A DNA stretch of 64,000 bases from Cyathus striatus. Its lineage: Eukaryota > Basidiomycota > Agaricomycetes > Agaricales > Nidulariaceae. Below are positions 45,873 to 57,663 of this stretch, piece by piece. The notes beneath the pieces are model-generated. The model saw only the letters and a program-made list of their open reading frames with translations, was not told the origin of the DNA and did not search any database. Numbering within the stretch: the stretch's first letter is position 1; every line of letters begins with the position of its first letter. The stretch spans positions 3,410,001-3,474,000 of the forward strand of contig JAOVFP010000006.1 of NCBI GenBank assembly GCA_025738555.1, given 5' to 3'. The position numbers were made by a program, and so were the translations under genes.

Positions 45873-47362
45873 TCACCTAGATAGACCATCTGGCCCAAAT
45901 GTCTTCCCTGCTTTATGAACTAGTGTAAAGAAGAAATTTGTATGAATATAATCCACCCATCTATTTGTAGTGGCATTTGGCATTCCCCCTGGGTTATTCA
46001 ACATCCCATGCAAATATTTCACATCAGTTTCAACAACTAAATTATGACATCCTCGCAATAGGTACTGTTCTTCTTCCAGAACCATGCGTAACCCTAACAA
46101 TTCTCGTTTCAGTTGTGAATAGCAACTTTGACATCTAGTTAAAGTCTTTGATCCAAAGTGAACATACCAGATCTTGGAAGGATCTACTTTGTCCCTTTGA
46201 TAGATCAACCAACCCGTGGCTATGTAAGATGTATCCACAGCTAGCACTAACAGTTGACTACTCTTATAATCCGGAGTCCGAATTGGTAAATAGTTCCACA
46301 CAGCCTGTTTAAGATCATCCATAGACTTCTGTTCTAAATCTTCCCATTTGAATTCTACGTTCTTCTTTAATAATTCATAAAGAGGTGTGGCTAACTCAAT
46401 GAACTTAGGAATATTTAAATGTGCTTGCACAGCGGTACCTAAGAAACCTCTAACCTCCGTTGTATTTCTACAGGGTTCCCAATTGATAACGGAATCAATC
46501 ATATGCTTAGTCAGCTTATGTCCTAGGTAAGAACATCTATGTCCTACCACTGTGAACTCATCCGCACATACAATCGACTTCTTTCTGGAGAAAGTTCCTC
46601 CCACATATCCCATACACTGTAGAACTCTATTTACACCTTGGAAATATTCCCAAATAAAGTGTCTGATTCCCAGATTCTCAGGAATCATCTCATAGGTTCC
46701 ATCTGGTTGCTCATACCTTGTTTTTCCTCCCCTCATCAGCACATTGTCAATAAATGGCTTAGTGAACTCAGGGATTTCGTCTCTTAAGATATAAGTGACA
46801 TCATCATGGAATATAGCTACTGAATTTGTCCATCCCATAGGTAAGGTAACTAATCTTAAAGCTCCAAACGGTGTTTGGAACATTGTAAGATCCTGCGATT
46901 CTTCATTCAATAACCTTTCATCATATCCTATGTACAGATCTAAGACTCCCCCACAGGCATGCCCAGTGAAATGGTTAGCTAACTCCTCAGTTGCTGGCGG
47001 CAATCCTGAGTGCACTATAGTAACTTTGTTTAGGGGTTCCAGACTATGTACTAGACAAAGACTTTTACCATCTTTCTTAATTACGCAAAACCACTTAGAT
47101 CTATATGAAGAGTTTGATTGTTCGTATATACTGCCATCTAGCTTAGCTTTATGATGGCACAGACCTTGTCATGTATAGCTGGTGGAATAGGTATCAGTCT
47201 TTCTACCCATGGTACATGAGGTACAGTTGGTATTTTCATGGGGGGAAAATACTCCTCCTTAAACCGACCCTTTTCTGATTCCTCCCATGCGAAAGCCATT
47301 TTGTGTTCCTTAAGCATCCAATGCATTAGCTTATGTTCCTCTGGTAACATAAATTCCTCCAT
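45873..47362 (-). pseudogene. Gypsy reverse transcriptase-RNase H, inactivated
   Basis: The N-terminal part (47362-47138) contains HVPWVERLIPIPPAIHDKV. A one-base frameshift near 47140-47165 separates it from SNSSYRSKWFCVIKKDGKSL and the palm: GGVLDLYIGYDERLL (first Asp), MFQTPFGALRLVTLPMGWTN, and PFIDNVLMRG. Gypsy elements of this kind normally have FIDD here; the second Asp codon is AAT (Asn) at about 46741-46755, so the polymerase would be dead even without the frameshift. RNase H follows with VDTSYIATGW, KRELLGLRMVL and VETDVKYLHGML, ending GPDGLSR near 45873. Confidence 0.88.
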
Positions 47363-48083
47363 ATGTGCCTTATCGATATATTCTTTTCGTTCCTGAGTAT
47401 ATCTAATGCCCAGCTCATACTCTGGTGGCTTAGTTGGTAGTTTAGATAACGTAGCTAAGGGATCTCCTATGATCTCACGCTTGATATAGAACTCTTTAGG
47501 GAGCTCTGCTAATACTGGTTTGACTTTCTTCGCAACAGGTTTATATTTCTTACCTGCAAATACATGTCATACCGACTTTTTCTTGGTGGGTACAGATTTC
47601 TTAACTATGTCATGGAAATTTACTACCCATCCATCTCCTTCCTTTCCTTCACCTAGTCGTTGATTTAAATGTATATTTAACAACTGTGAAGCTTTCTCTT
47701 CCTTAATTTCACCATGCTGTACTTGAGCCTGCAAGTATGCATAGGTTAACTTGTCTCCCTGGAAATTTTTGGTATTTTCTGGCATATACATACTATCTAC
47801 TTTTAACTTTCCAAATCCATCTTCTGACACCACTACTGCGAACTCTCCCTGATTTTTCATCAGCTCATCAAATCCCGAAAATGCGACTCCTCTTGAACTA
47901 CAGCTCGCCGTTTACCTCTAGCATGCATGGGAATAACAGTGTGTGCTCCCATTTCTGGGGATGTCAACATTATTATAGTTCTCCCATCTGTAGAAGTAAC
48001 TATGTGACTAGCCGTAAGTACATCAAAAGGTCATCCCAATAACATTTGGTATGGCGGTGACGGCAAAATATGAACTTGTAAAT
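47363..48083 (-). pseudogene. Protease C-terminal half and RT N-terminal extension
   Basis: Directly after the solo LTR the frame reads YLQVHILPSPPYQMLLG, the C-terminal flap and helix of the gypsy protease, with stops following. 47860-47567 is open (contains NFQGDKLTYAYLQAQVQHGE) and is the usual region between protease and RT. Confidence 0.7.
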
Positions 48084-48087
48084 ACAG
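48084..48087. repeat. 4-bp target duplication of the solo LTR, left
   Basis: ACAG here and again at 49151-49154. Removing the insertion and one copy rejoins the protease frame. Confidence 0.65.
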
Positions 48088-49150
48088 TGATACGCCTGAC
48101 GGACGTACAACATATATAAGCATATTTTTGCGATATCTACATAATATAAATCACTCACTTGCAATCACAATTGGATTACCTAAGCATTGGAGTGAGGTCC
48201 GAACTGCCAACGATCGTGCTATTTATAGTCACCACCACTAAGGACATAGTAAACAGATCTGAAAGCAATAGTGATTATAATAAGGGATTAGCAGGAAAGC
48301 GTGTATATAGAACCCCAACAGCACTTGATCCACCATAAGCACGCGGTAACGCGACGTGTCCAGGTCACGGGATGGTTCCGGCAGCGCAACTTACCCAAAG
48401 AAGCCGACAGCGTCAAGGCGCCCATCAAGCACCAACAGCCATTGCCGCTACTCTGGACTCAACCCAGATCGGTCCTCGGCATCTTGCGAATGAGATCTCA
48501 CCCTGATCTACCAATCGAAGCGAACGGACCATATACCCGAAGCTGTGATTGCCGATGGTTCTATCTTTAGGCCTGCGACGCGACGGGGCGTCTAAACACG
48601 CACATCAGCCAATAAGCGCATCCCTATTTATCACGTGCGCCCGCCCCTTTCGAGGAGCTAAGTCCAACGCTCTCCTATCCAGACCTTCGCGCACGTCCCT
48701 CCGCCCAGCGTTGTAGTTAATTACCTTATCTAGACATCTGCTATACCTGTACAGTACCTTTACAGTACCTAAGAACTCCGCTTTTCCAGTAGTATATAAG
48801 ACTCGCAAACCTGCTCATGTAGAACCAAGCAATCCTGTATTGATTCCTTCTGCTATCAGTGCTATTTAGTGTATTCGTGACAATCTATTCAATTTCCGAG
48901 TGTAAAAACCCAGTGTGATCTAAGCCCTCCCAGGACCTCAAAGAAGCTTAGTTTATTATTAGTGATTACAAGTGTTATAGATTACAAGTGAATATTATAG
49001 TGTGTTCATCCCTCCCTTGCCCAGAATTACCTTGTGTATTCTGAAGATATTCCCCTGGACTCACCCCTGCTTGATTGTTAGCAAGAGTAAGCGACGACTT
49101 TTACATAGTTTCGTAGCTATTACTCCCTAGTAACCCTCATTGCCCTTTTA
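48088..49150 (+). mobile_element. Solo-LTR-like insertion, 1063 bp
   Basis: Begins TGATACGCCTGACG and ends CATTGCCCTTTTA; it has no retrotransposon genes. A TATA motif GTATATAAGACTCGCAAACC at about 48791 and downstream T/G-rich sequence resemble an LTR promoter and R-U5 region. It splits the protease between GELTL and YLQV. ACAG flanks both sides, though gypsy elements usually give 5 bp, so the edges may be off by a base. A plus-strand frame of 89 codons within it is not considered a gene. Confidence 0.7.
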
Positions 49151-49154
49151 ACAG

Positions 49155-50160
49155 GGTTAGCTCACCCAAACTTAAGGGTACGTCTCTAGCTAATCCACAG
49201 GTTTGTTCTAAACCCCCATTTGCACTTTGCATAGTTAAGCACACGTCTGGGCCCCATTGGAGTCTGCATTTCTCAGCTAAAGTTCTGCTCATAGTAACTA
49301 TCTGTGAACCACTATCTAAAAGTGCATCTTCCACCAATGTGCCATTTATCTTCCCTGAGATCGCCCTTAATGCTTCCATATCCCTTGCAACAAATACATG
49401 ATGTGCTCTTTCTTCCAGAGAAAAAGTATGCAAATACTGTGTGATCGGATCTGACACTACCCATCCTTTTTCACTTTTACTAATCAACGGTTTTGGAAGC
49501 TCCTTATCTTCAACATAGATCCATTGAAGACTTGGTTTTCCTGGAGCCTTGTCGTCCATGACTTCTTCAGTCCTAGCTGCAGGCCTTTCATTAGTTAACT
49601 TGTACTTATCATATGCGCTATTCTTAGCTAGCGGCATACGTTTTGTAATTAACTTCGCTTGTAACTTGTTCCTGACTGCCAGTGATAATCCCAAAATATC
49701 TTTTGGCATCAAAGTGATAGGCGCGTCTAAAATCTTATCTACTATGTCCTCAGGCTTTGCATCTGCCTCTACTTCCACTCTCTGTCTGTAGGCAGGTTGT
49801 CTTTTTGGTAGCTCGTTCGCCAGTATCAGCAAGTGACCTGGACTTGGCTTTATGGGCTTTATAAATCTAAAGGGTAGCTCTGGCCCTAATAAATTATCAT
49901 TCTCTAACTCAGACACTTTTTTATTGGTTTTAACTTTTTCTTCTTTTTTCTGGGTTTTATTTATTTTCGTTCTTTTTAGTATATTTTCTTCCTCCTCACT
50001 ATCTGATTCTGTATCTGTGAGCTCTCCTTCTTCTTGCTCTCTCTCTTTGAATCTGACTGCCTTTATTCTTGCACTGTCCTCCGGAGCATGTGTGACCTCA
50101 GGCTTTTCAAGAATGATTGGTTCAGGCCACTGTACTTCCTTCCTCAAACCTCTCAGAAAC
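49155..50160 (-). pseudogene. Gag-pol junction and protease N-terminal half
   Basis: Acidic/basic linker (EEGELTDTESDSEEEENI) followed by an aspartic protease core with the active-site motif DALLDSGSQIV. It is cut after GELTL by the solo LTR. A frameshift near 50160 separates it from gag. Confidence 0.8.
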
Positions 50161-50224
50161 CCGGATTGGTATCTTTACCAGTTTGCATTTGTATGTACTG
50201 GCTCGGTCCCTCCCCATATTCCTG

Positions 50225-52138
50225 TCACACATCATTTTCTCTCTGCATTGTAGAAAACTGCAATTCTTGTATCTGCTGCTGCATGTACCTGATTTGCTCT
50301 GCAGGTTGCTCATACAAATTTACACTAGGAATTTCTGATTCTTTTCTCTTCAACATCTTATCTACTAATTCTTTATAGGGATGAGACCCTCTTGGCAATA
50401 TTTCATTCAATCCATTCAACACAATTGATCCACACTCTTCTCTAATCACTCCTCCTTCGAGATCTTTAGCTTTGACAGGACACGAAGCGAAACTACAAGT
50501 CCCCCCACAATAGAAACATCCCCGGAAGAAAGGCTGGCTACCCTGATTGCCCCCACTCCAATTTCCTGCCGGCCTCTGTCCAAAATTAGACGTTGCAGCT
50601 GGTGGCGCCTGATTGCTTCGATATTGATATGAAGTCCATCCTGGGCTAGAATTGGGTTGAGCCAGGTGGCTCGCAGATGCCTGCATTAGCACCTTTACTT
50701 CCTGAATTACCTGTTGGAAACTCTGGACTTCCCTTTTGATAGAGGCCATTCTACTCTCAGTACTTTTCAACAACTGTGTAAATTTAGAGTCATCAGGCTC
50801 CTCTTTTTTCACAGCTATTGGCAACTCTACCAACTTGCCTCTGCCAAATCCTCTCGATTTCTTATGCTCATGCTTCTCTACATATTCCTTCTCATCTTCA
50901 CTGTCTGTCTCAAATGATAGTCCTCTATTATGAATTATATTGTCGCACACAGATAAAACCTTGTCAAGCTTGTGCAGGTCTTCAGGGTTGATCTCTGTCC
51001 CTGGGGTAGGTGTCTTTAGCGAATTGGCCATATCTAGCCGATGCCTCACCATTTCCCTCAGATCTTTATGCAACGACTGCATAATGAACCACACTTGCTC
51101 AGTGTTTGATATCTGTTGTGCAATTTCTTCAGCTTCTGCTTTGAAATTGCAACAGAACTCTTTCCACACTGTCTTCTGTGTTACTCTAATTCCCCGATTC
51201 TCACGCTGCTCATCCATCAATCTCTTTAGCTTCTCTCATGAACCCATCTCATTCTCTGGATCATATTCCTGTAACATCTGCTTCTTAAACTTATCCCACG
51301 TTCTATCTTCTCCTTTCCTCTCTGGGAAGCTCTTGACTTGTTTCCTTCTTGGTGAATTTGTGATTGTATTCACTGCGAAGTCCACTTTTGTCTTATCATC
51401 AGTTATTTTATGATGCTTAAAGAGCCCTTCTAGAGAATCTAGCCAGAATGCTACTTCACTAACTTGACCATTCCATTTTGGCACATTTTTGCCATATGGG
51501 TCCAAGTCAGGTGCCATGCTTTCTAATGGTTTAGGTGATGGAGAATGGGAACTCAATGTTACTGATGATGGGGGGTTCAGATCAATGTCTGGTGATGATG
51601 GGCATGTATGCACAGCACTATGTTTAGGACTCCCAAAGGTGAACTGCTTAAAGGATGCTGAAAGGTCTGCTAATTCTCCACTAGGTCCACTAGTGTACTC
51701 ATGCTCAGTGTCTTCAAAAGCTCTGGGAATCAATATGGATCCAATATCTGGGTCCATTGATGAATCAGACGGTGTCTCAAGAAGTCTTGTCTCACAAGGC
51801 TCACTTACTGATGGCCTTGACACAAATGGGAACAATGGTCTCTCTGGGGACGATAGCACTGTCTCTGATCGTCTCTGCTCTGTACTAAGCTCTAGCTCTG
51901 GGAATGGTCTAAACTCTGGCTCTAGCTCTGTGCTCTCCCTTTTCACTGCTTTACTCTGCTCTGCTCTCGATTTATCTCTCGCTAACTCTTTCTCTAATGC
52001 TTGCTGTGCTCTACGTTCTGCTCGTGTTTTGCAATCAGTTTTCTGATTCTGAGCGCTACTGGACCCTGAACTCACTTGTTGATCTGCTGCTCTGTGATGT
52101 GCTACAGCTTTGCTGGGTTTGGGTTCAGCCTCTACCAC
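50225..52138 (-). pseudogene. Gag, split by an in-frame stop
   Basis: 52138-51236 holds a Ser/Glu-rich N-terminus and the capsid-like block KVDFAVNTITNS with WDKFKKQMLQEYDPENE. A TGA at 51236 is followed in the same frame by EKLKRLMDEQ and 331 more codons, including a nucleocapsid-like cysteine motif CFYCGGTCSFASC near 50510 and a Gln-rich helix. The stop is explicable as an Arg codon changed to TGA. Confidence 0.85.
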
Positions 52139-52205
52139 ACTTTTGCCGCTCTTTTTAGATTTTGGCAGAATGGTGAGTGTGTTAGCGCTTGTATCCGGTT
52201 TACCC

Positions 52206-52222
52206 CCTCATGGTGGGCTCCA
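52206..52222 (-). other. Primer-binding-site candidate
   Basis: Minus-strand TGGAGCCCACCATGAGG starts 2 nt after the 5' LTR and begins with TGG, complementary to a tRNA CCA end. The acceptor stem implied would start GCCCACC. I cannot name the tRNA without the genome's tRNA set. Confidence 0.6.
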
Positions 52223-52224
52223 GA

Positions 52225-53296
52225 TATAGTACCTAGTTTAGCACAACATAGTATAAATTAAAATATATGTAATTTCACTCACACCACATATGCTCACTAA
52301 GAAGGTGCTTGGTGGGTAAGACTCGGATGCAAAATGCTTCTGAGTGAAGTAAAGTTAAAAGGGGAGGTGTTAAAGACCAACATTCACAAAGGGAAACGGC
52401 TTAGCAAACACTTTGATGCGTGTTTTGATGCATGTTCCTTAATCTTGGACTTAGCATGGGCTTATGACTTCTCACTTTGTGTTGCACTTAGAATCTCAAA
52501 GCTCACACAAATACTAAAGCACGATGCTAGATGGTATTTCTTGGGGCACAGGAGACTGCCCTCATCCTACTTAACTCTACCTATTAAATATCCTACAAAA
52601 CTACAGCTAGAGGAACTATATAGTTAATACAAAAGCAGTAATTGCACATTAGCTAAGCTGTAAAGTAGACATTGTAGACTAGCTACGAGAGTCTGGGATG
52701 GACCAGAGTAAATCACGGTTTGACATGCATATGAATGCCAAGAACACATCCATATGGGAAGATAACAAAGTACAATAGAACCTGTTCACAGGTGAGGCGC
52801 TCCATATGAAAGTATGATGCCACGCACTTTGACGCATGGAAATGGGAAATGCTGAATTAGCCTGCCAGGAATGCTGGGTCTCAGACCTAGCCAGGCGCCT
52901 ATGACATGCTGATGCACAGCACTGGTACAGCATGGTTAGATAGTGGCACTTGCTGTGGGTCTGGTCCTCATGCCTTTTCCTATGATGCGATAACATTGCT
53001 TTGATAATCTATTATTAGAATAGACACACACTTAGCTCGATCTCCAGCCTTACTGGTAATTATCTCTCACCGATGTCAAGAATAAACTCTGACCTCAATG
53101 TTTCTATTCTTAGACGCTTTCCTACTTAGGCTAGTAATGTCCCTTATTAGCGCAGATCATTCCCATGCTAGCTAATGGTCCAGGACCTCTACCTTAGCTA
53201 CTAATTACAGCCCAGATATATTATACTGTTTGTAAGTAGCACATAGAATATAGAAATAATATTTTTATAGTAGGTAGAAGTATGCTAGGCATATTA
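52225..53296 (-). repeat. 5' LTR (right copy)
   Basis: Direct repeat of 33442-34512. Frames through it (for example MLSHHRKRHEDQTHSKCHYL) occur in both LTRs and are not genes. Confidence 0.85.
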
Positions 53297-53348
53297 CTGT
53301 CAATTTACATTTGAGTCAGTGAGGCTGCCAGAACACAACAGCCTTTCA

Positions 53349-55447
53349 CATGCATCTGGTTATAAGTCTAAGCCACTAGGTAACATCTCCCCAACTCTTT
53401 CTAACAATTGCTCCTGCTGACCTCCTACTGCACAGAGGAGCAGCAACTTCAAGAGGGCATTGTGTTTTGATTGCAGGCTGCTTTCAAGGTGGAGGATCTA
53501 GCATACCAGTTACTGAATAAGTAGTGTCACATTGGCAAAGCGGCAAAGTTCCTGCAGGTTCCTGCTTGTCACATTGTGACACATGACTCTCAGTAGAAAT
53601 GAAAAAGCATGTGTGGCATGCTTCTGTCATTGCAATAGTGCTTTTCATCATGCATTGGTCATGTGCAACCAGGTGTGTGAACTTCATGAAGGCAGATAAT
53701 TATTGCTCATTTGTGCTCATGTATTCAAAATGCAAAAGTCATGTACAAATCATACATTTGGCATGTGTATGATAACTTTCAAACTGTGTAAATATATTTA
53801 AATTCAAACATTTGAATACACTTAAGTTTTAGAACCTCTGGTGCTGGAATAACTTGTCCTGCAAGGTTCTCTCATGTGAATTTCATCTTATAATGTATTC
53901 TAAGTGTTGTGCTGATGCTGCTGAGGCATGGATAGTGACATCAAAAGGTTTTTCCAACTATTTTACCAAAGCTTTTAGACAACATGAGGGTACAGTTACT
54001 TAAACAGCAAGATTTAATTCACCATACAATATATGGAAGTGTCAAGACCAGTATTTCTATGTAAGGTCAGAAGGGTAAAGGTAGGAAGTGCAGGACAGGA
54101 AGGACCATCAGCTTCAGCTTGTGTGCTGTGCCCCTTTTTGTTCTCTTGGTCCAGGTATTTTGAAGTGTGGAAGTGCAGGACAGAGGTATGAGATAAGTGC
54201 AGAAGTGTGAGACAGGAGAGAGGCAGGAGTGTGGAGTGTGGAGTCATTACTGTGGAAGCAATGATTAGGCTGAAGATGAGTAGAACTCAAGGGCAAGTCA
54301 GGAGGACCATAACTTAGTCAATATTCAAACTGAGTAGTAGTAGTACAAGATGTACTACTTAAATACTTTATGACTTCACTGATGACTGGTGAATGAATGG
54401 GATAATAGTATACTAGTTGATAGAGATAATAAGATGGTGGTGAAAGGTGGAGTAGTGTTTGAATATAATGTGTACCAAGGACAGACTAATGATTGAGATG
54501 AATGCTGAGACTAGTATACCTGGGGTATGATGGAGAAACCATAATGGAGAACAGATAATGAACCAGATGAGTAAAGTGACATAGGAGCTCAGCAACCTTC
54601 AGTCAGAAGAGCAGAAGGGGAACTGAATGAATGGAATCTATACAAGTCAATAAGTGTGGAGAGTGTGGAAAGTAAGGTCAGGAAAAAGGTTGGAAAGTAT
54701 GGCTATGACAGGAAGAATCAAATTGCTTGGTAAGAATAAGTGTAATGGTAGTAACTACAGTCTATACCAGCACAAATTAGCTTAGAGAACTATTAGAGAT
54801 ATTTAAACTCACAAGATGACAGCATAAAATAACTATGTACTAATAGCATCATTTTAGAAAACAATATAAGTACTTAGTTGCCTCAAGGTCAGACTCCAAA
54901 CCAGTTGCTCATGTGTTCAAATGTTCAAGTTTGGCTAACACCATAAAATCCCGATCAAGGTTAGTACTTTAGTGCACTGAGACAAACAAGACAAGTGTTT
55001 ACTGTACAAAAAAATAACCTTTATGTAGGTAGGTAGCTGATCTTACCTGATCCAAATGCACCTGCCAGTGTCCACTACTCTATTCTCCCAGCAACAGACT
55101 TCTCAACTCCAACTCCCTCTCCCTTTGTCCTCCATTGTATGATGTTACACTCTGGCCTTCTTTGAACCCTACCCATCCCTCTCATAAAAGTAATGAATAG
55201 GTGTGAAAGTGGTGAGAGCAAACACCAGGACCAACAATGTGGCTCAAGAACTGGTGTAGTGACAGTAGATGGAGATGGTGTTTTTATTCCCAATCAAGCA
55301 TGGGAAAGGTGAGAGGGAAGACAATACTATTCATACATGATATTACTATCCTTCAGCATCATATTTCACACTCTCACTTGAAGCCATTAAAGGATATTGC
55401 CAAAGGACAATGCCAGCACTTGGCCAGCTCATTAATAGATTGAAGCA
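53349..55447. other. CpG-poor non-coding DNA
   Basis: No gene or transposon boundary that I can support. CpG is very scarce and the sequence is rich in TG and CA. Confidence 0.35.
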
Positions 55448-55449
55448 TA

Positions 55450-56706
55450 CTGTATCATTTCGACCAAATGTTCAGTCATGTGTAATGGCACCTGTCTGAA
55501 CTGAACAAATTTCACATTTGTCATGCATCACAGATGGGTTTGAACAAAGGTTCAGTGAAATGAAAATTTGCCTAAATTTCAAAATTTTCTCATGCATTTT
55601 GAGCTGGTGTACATGTAAATTAGATAGGATAGATATTCTAATTCTCTTCCAAAGCATTCGAAGAATACATTATATTTTTATATTTTTTCCTCTCGCAATG
55701 TCTCAATGGTATTGCATCTGTTAGAGTGCCTCAATAGTAGTGCTCTCTGCATCTGCTGTTACTAACCTCAAGGATCAAGTCCACCCAATATTCCCACAGT
55801 AAAGCTTGTGGTATCCTAGATGTTTGGTGTATGCTGTATACTGGTAACTCATTCACTTGGTGTGTTTTGAACATTTGCCTAACCTCATCAATTGCAGTGT
55901 CAGATTCTACTGGCTGGCCAGTTACGAATATCCCTCCAATCTTGATATCGTGATGATGTTTAGTAATTTTGGAGTGACAAAGGCAAGGCGAGGGACTGAG
56001 TCGGAAGGAGTACCCAAGATACCCTGAGAAAAATGACCATCATGTCACGCACATGGAAAAAGGCTTCATTTTGGGTCCCAGAAACCTTGCCAAGCAAGGT
56101 AATTCTCAAGATACTGTACCATTTCAACCAACTGTTCAGTAACGGGTCACATGATATTGTGAACACGAACACATATATATTTCGTCATGCATCACAGCAC
56201 TTCATGAACAGAGGTACAAGAAGATGGTTAAAATAATAATAATAAATCCTCACTATTTGTGAAAAATTTTGCTACAAATTGTTTAGTGGTGAACAATTTC
56301 TCTGTTCATCATGCATCACACTGACACTTGAACAGAGGGTCCAACTGTTCGTTGTCGTCACAGCATAAATCGACAAACAGTTGGTCAAAATGGTACAGTA
56401 TTTCTCACCTAAAATGTTGCAAATGCGAAATTGGGAGGGGGGATAATTGATGCTACAGTCAGTTACAGCATTTTGAGTCGAAGATATCATTGTAATTTGT
56501 TATCATTGTTATCTTGTTTGAGGAACTTGCAGATTACAGTCCATTGTTTTCAGCATTTCAAATTTTCAATGAACCCTTACATTGTCATACCCAGCTTTGA
56601 ACAAATTTCACCAATGTCACACATAAAATATCACTCTGAACTGAACAATGAACCAAACTTTATTGTCACGCCAAAAAATCATGAACATTTGGTTGAAATG
56701 ATACAG
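55450..56706. mobile_element. 1257-bp inverted-repeat element with TA duplication
   Basis: Left end CTGTATCATTTCGACCAAAT and right end its reverse complement (one G/A difference), with TA on both sides (55448-55449, 56707-56708). No transposase frame. A smaller relative is inserted within it. Confidence 0.75.
56114..56398. mobile_element. 285-bp related element nested in the previous one
   Basis: Ends CTGTACCATTTCAACCAACT and its near-perfect reverse complement, TA on each side (56112-56113, 56399-56400). The termini are of the same family as the enclosing element. Both interiors also share a CATGCATCACA motif. Confidence 0.75.
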
Positions 56707-56708
56707 TA

Positions 56709-57663
56709 CATCCTGCAGAAGATGATGGATGATGACTGAATGACAACTTAGTACCTCTTAGTATGCAGAGCCAGGTAGCTATACTTAGTTAGATAGTTAC
56801 AGCCCTGTATTTAAATTAGATGTCAATCACAAATGTTGATACCATTTCTAATATTAGATTTCAGTACCATGTTCACTAGATGAGTTATACATGTCTATAA
56901 GGTGGGCTACCCATGTCTACAGGATGAGATATAAATGTCAATAAGATGATTTGGATATGTAGCTAAGATGTTCTGCACATGTCCTATAGATGCTTAGTAG
57001 CTGTATATTGCACTATGAACTAAAGTCATTTGAATGGCTCTTAGCTATTGCTTGGATGCCCTTCAAGAGCCTGATACATGACCAAAAAGTGCTTTCCATC
57101 ATGCACTAGGCATGTATGTCATAGACATGATATTAAATGATTTTTTGTATTTACTGAGCATGACTTGAGAGTTTGAAGCTCAAATTTTGCTTGAACCAAG
57201 TGAGATATAGATAGCCATAGATAGTATTTCGGGTAGTTTTGTAGTAAGACAGAGAAAACATGGCTCTGTAGGGCTCTGTGGCCTGCCAAGTATTGGTTCA
57301 AAGAGAGGGCTCAGAGAAGTTTGTATGTAGGAAAGTTGCAGGACCCAAGCCAAAGCCCTAGCACAATACCACCAAATATGTAGAGGTGTAGTCCTCTACA
57401 GAGTGAGCCTTCCTCAGTCCCAAGTGCATAAGACCAGTTCTATAGACAGAAACTAGCTACACAGCCATAGGGATAATGGTAAGAAAGACTAAAGAGTGGT
57501 GATGTAAGCAAGTCTACTTATGTACTACTGTAAACCTTAACCCAACTCTTACAAAATATCATCCTCATTGGGCAAAATGGGGAGTTGGTGGAGGGAGGGG
57601 GGTGGGTGAGGTGAAAGGGGAAAGAGGTATAAGAGTCTATAGAATAGAACACTACACATCTGG
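56709..57663. other. CpG-poor spacer
   Basis: No gene recognised. A short series of ATG-TCTA-type phrases near 56870-56990 (ACATGTCTATAAG, CATGTCTACAGG) looks like a decayed tandem repeat. Confidence 0.3.

Larger units (their letters stand above)
33442..53296 (-). mobile_element. Ty3/gypsy LTR retrotransposon, ~19.9 kb, with nested insertions
   Basis: Two direct LTRs of ~1.07 kb flank a minus-strand gag-protease-RT-RNase H-integrase order, which is the gypsy arrangement. A primer-binding-site candidate abuts the 5' LTR and a purine tract abuts the 3' LTR. The interior is 17.7 kb. Removing the MULE (3.96 kb) and the solo LTR (1.06 kb) leaves ~12.7 kb, still long because of two antisense genes between integrase and 3' LTR. 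All pol parts are disrupted, so this copy cannot be autonomous. It sits inside the right arm of the outer element. Confidence 0.9.
31282..53348. mobile_element. Outermost inverted-repeat element enclosing the nest
   Basis: The left arm (31282 to about 31570) begins TGAAAGGCTGTCGTGTTCTG. Its reverse complement is found in two pieces: 53297-53348 and about 33245-33441. The two pieces become contiguous when the LTR element between them is removed. With that removed, and without the palindromic element at 32046, the host element would be ~1.5 kb, with terminal repeats of 250-300 bp and no transposase I can see. I could not identify a target-site duplication, so the superfamily is open. Confidence 0.75.

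Noticed and set aside
48301..48570. 89-codon plus-strand frame as a gene
   Set aside because: It lies wholly within the solo-LTR-like insertion and has no recognisable features.
33442..53296. The 1.07-kb direct repeats as a simple segmental duplication
   Set aside because: gag-pol orientation, the purine tract and the primer-site candidate at the correct ends make LTRs the better explanation.
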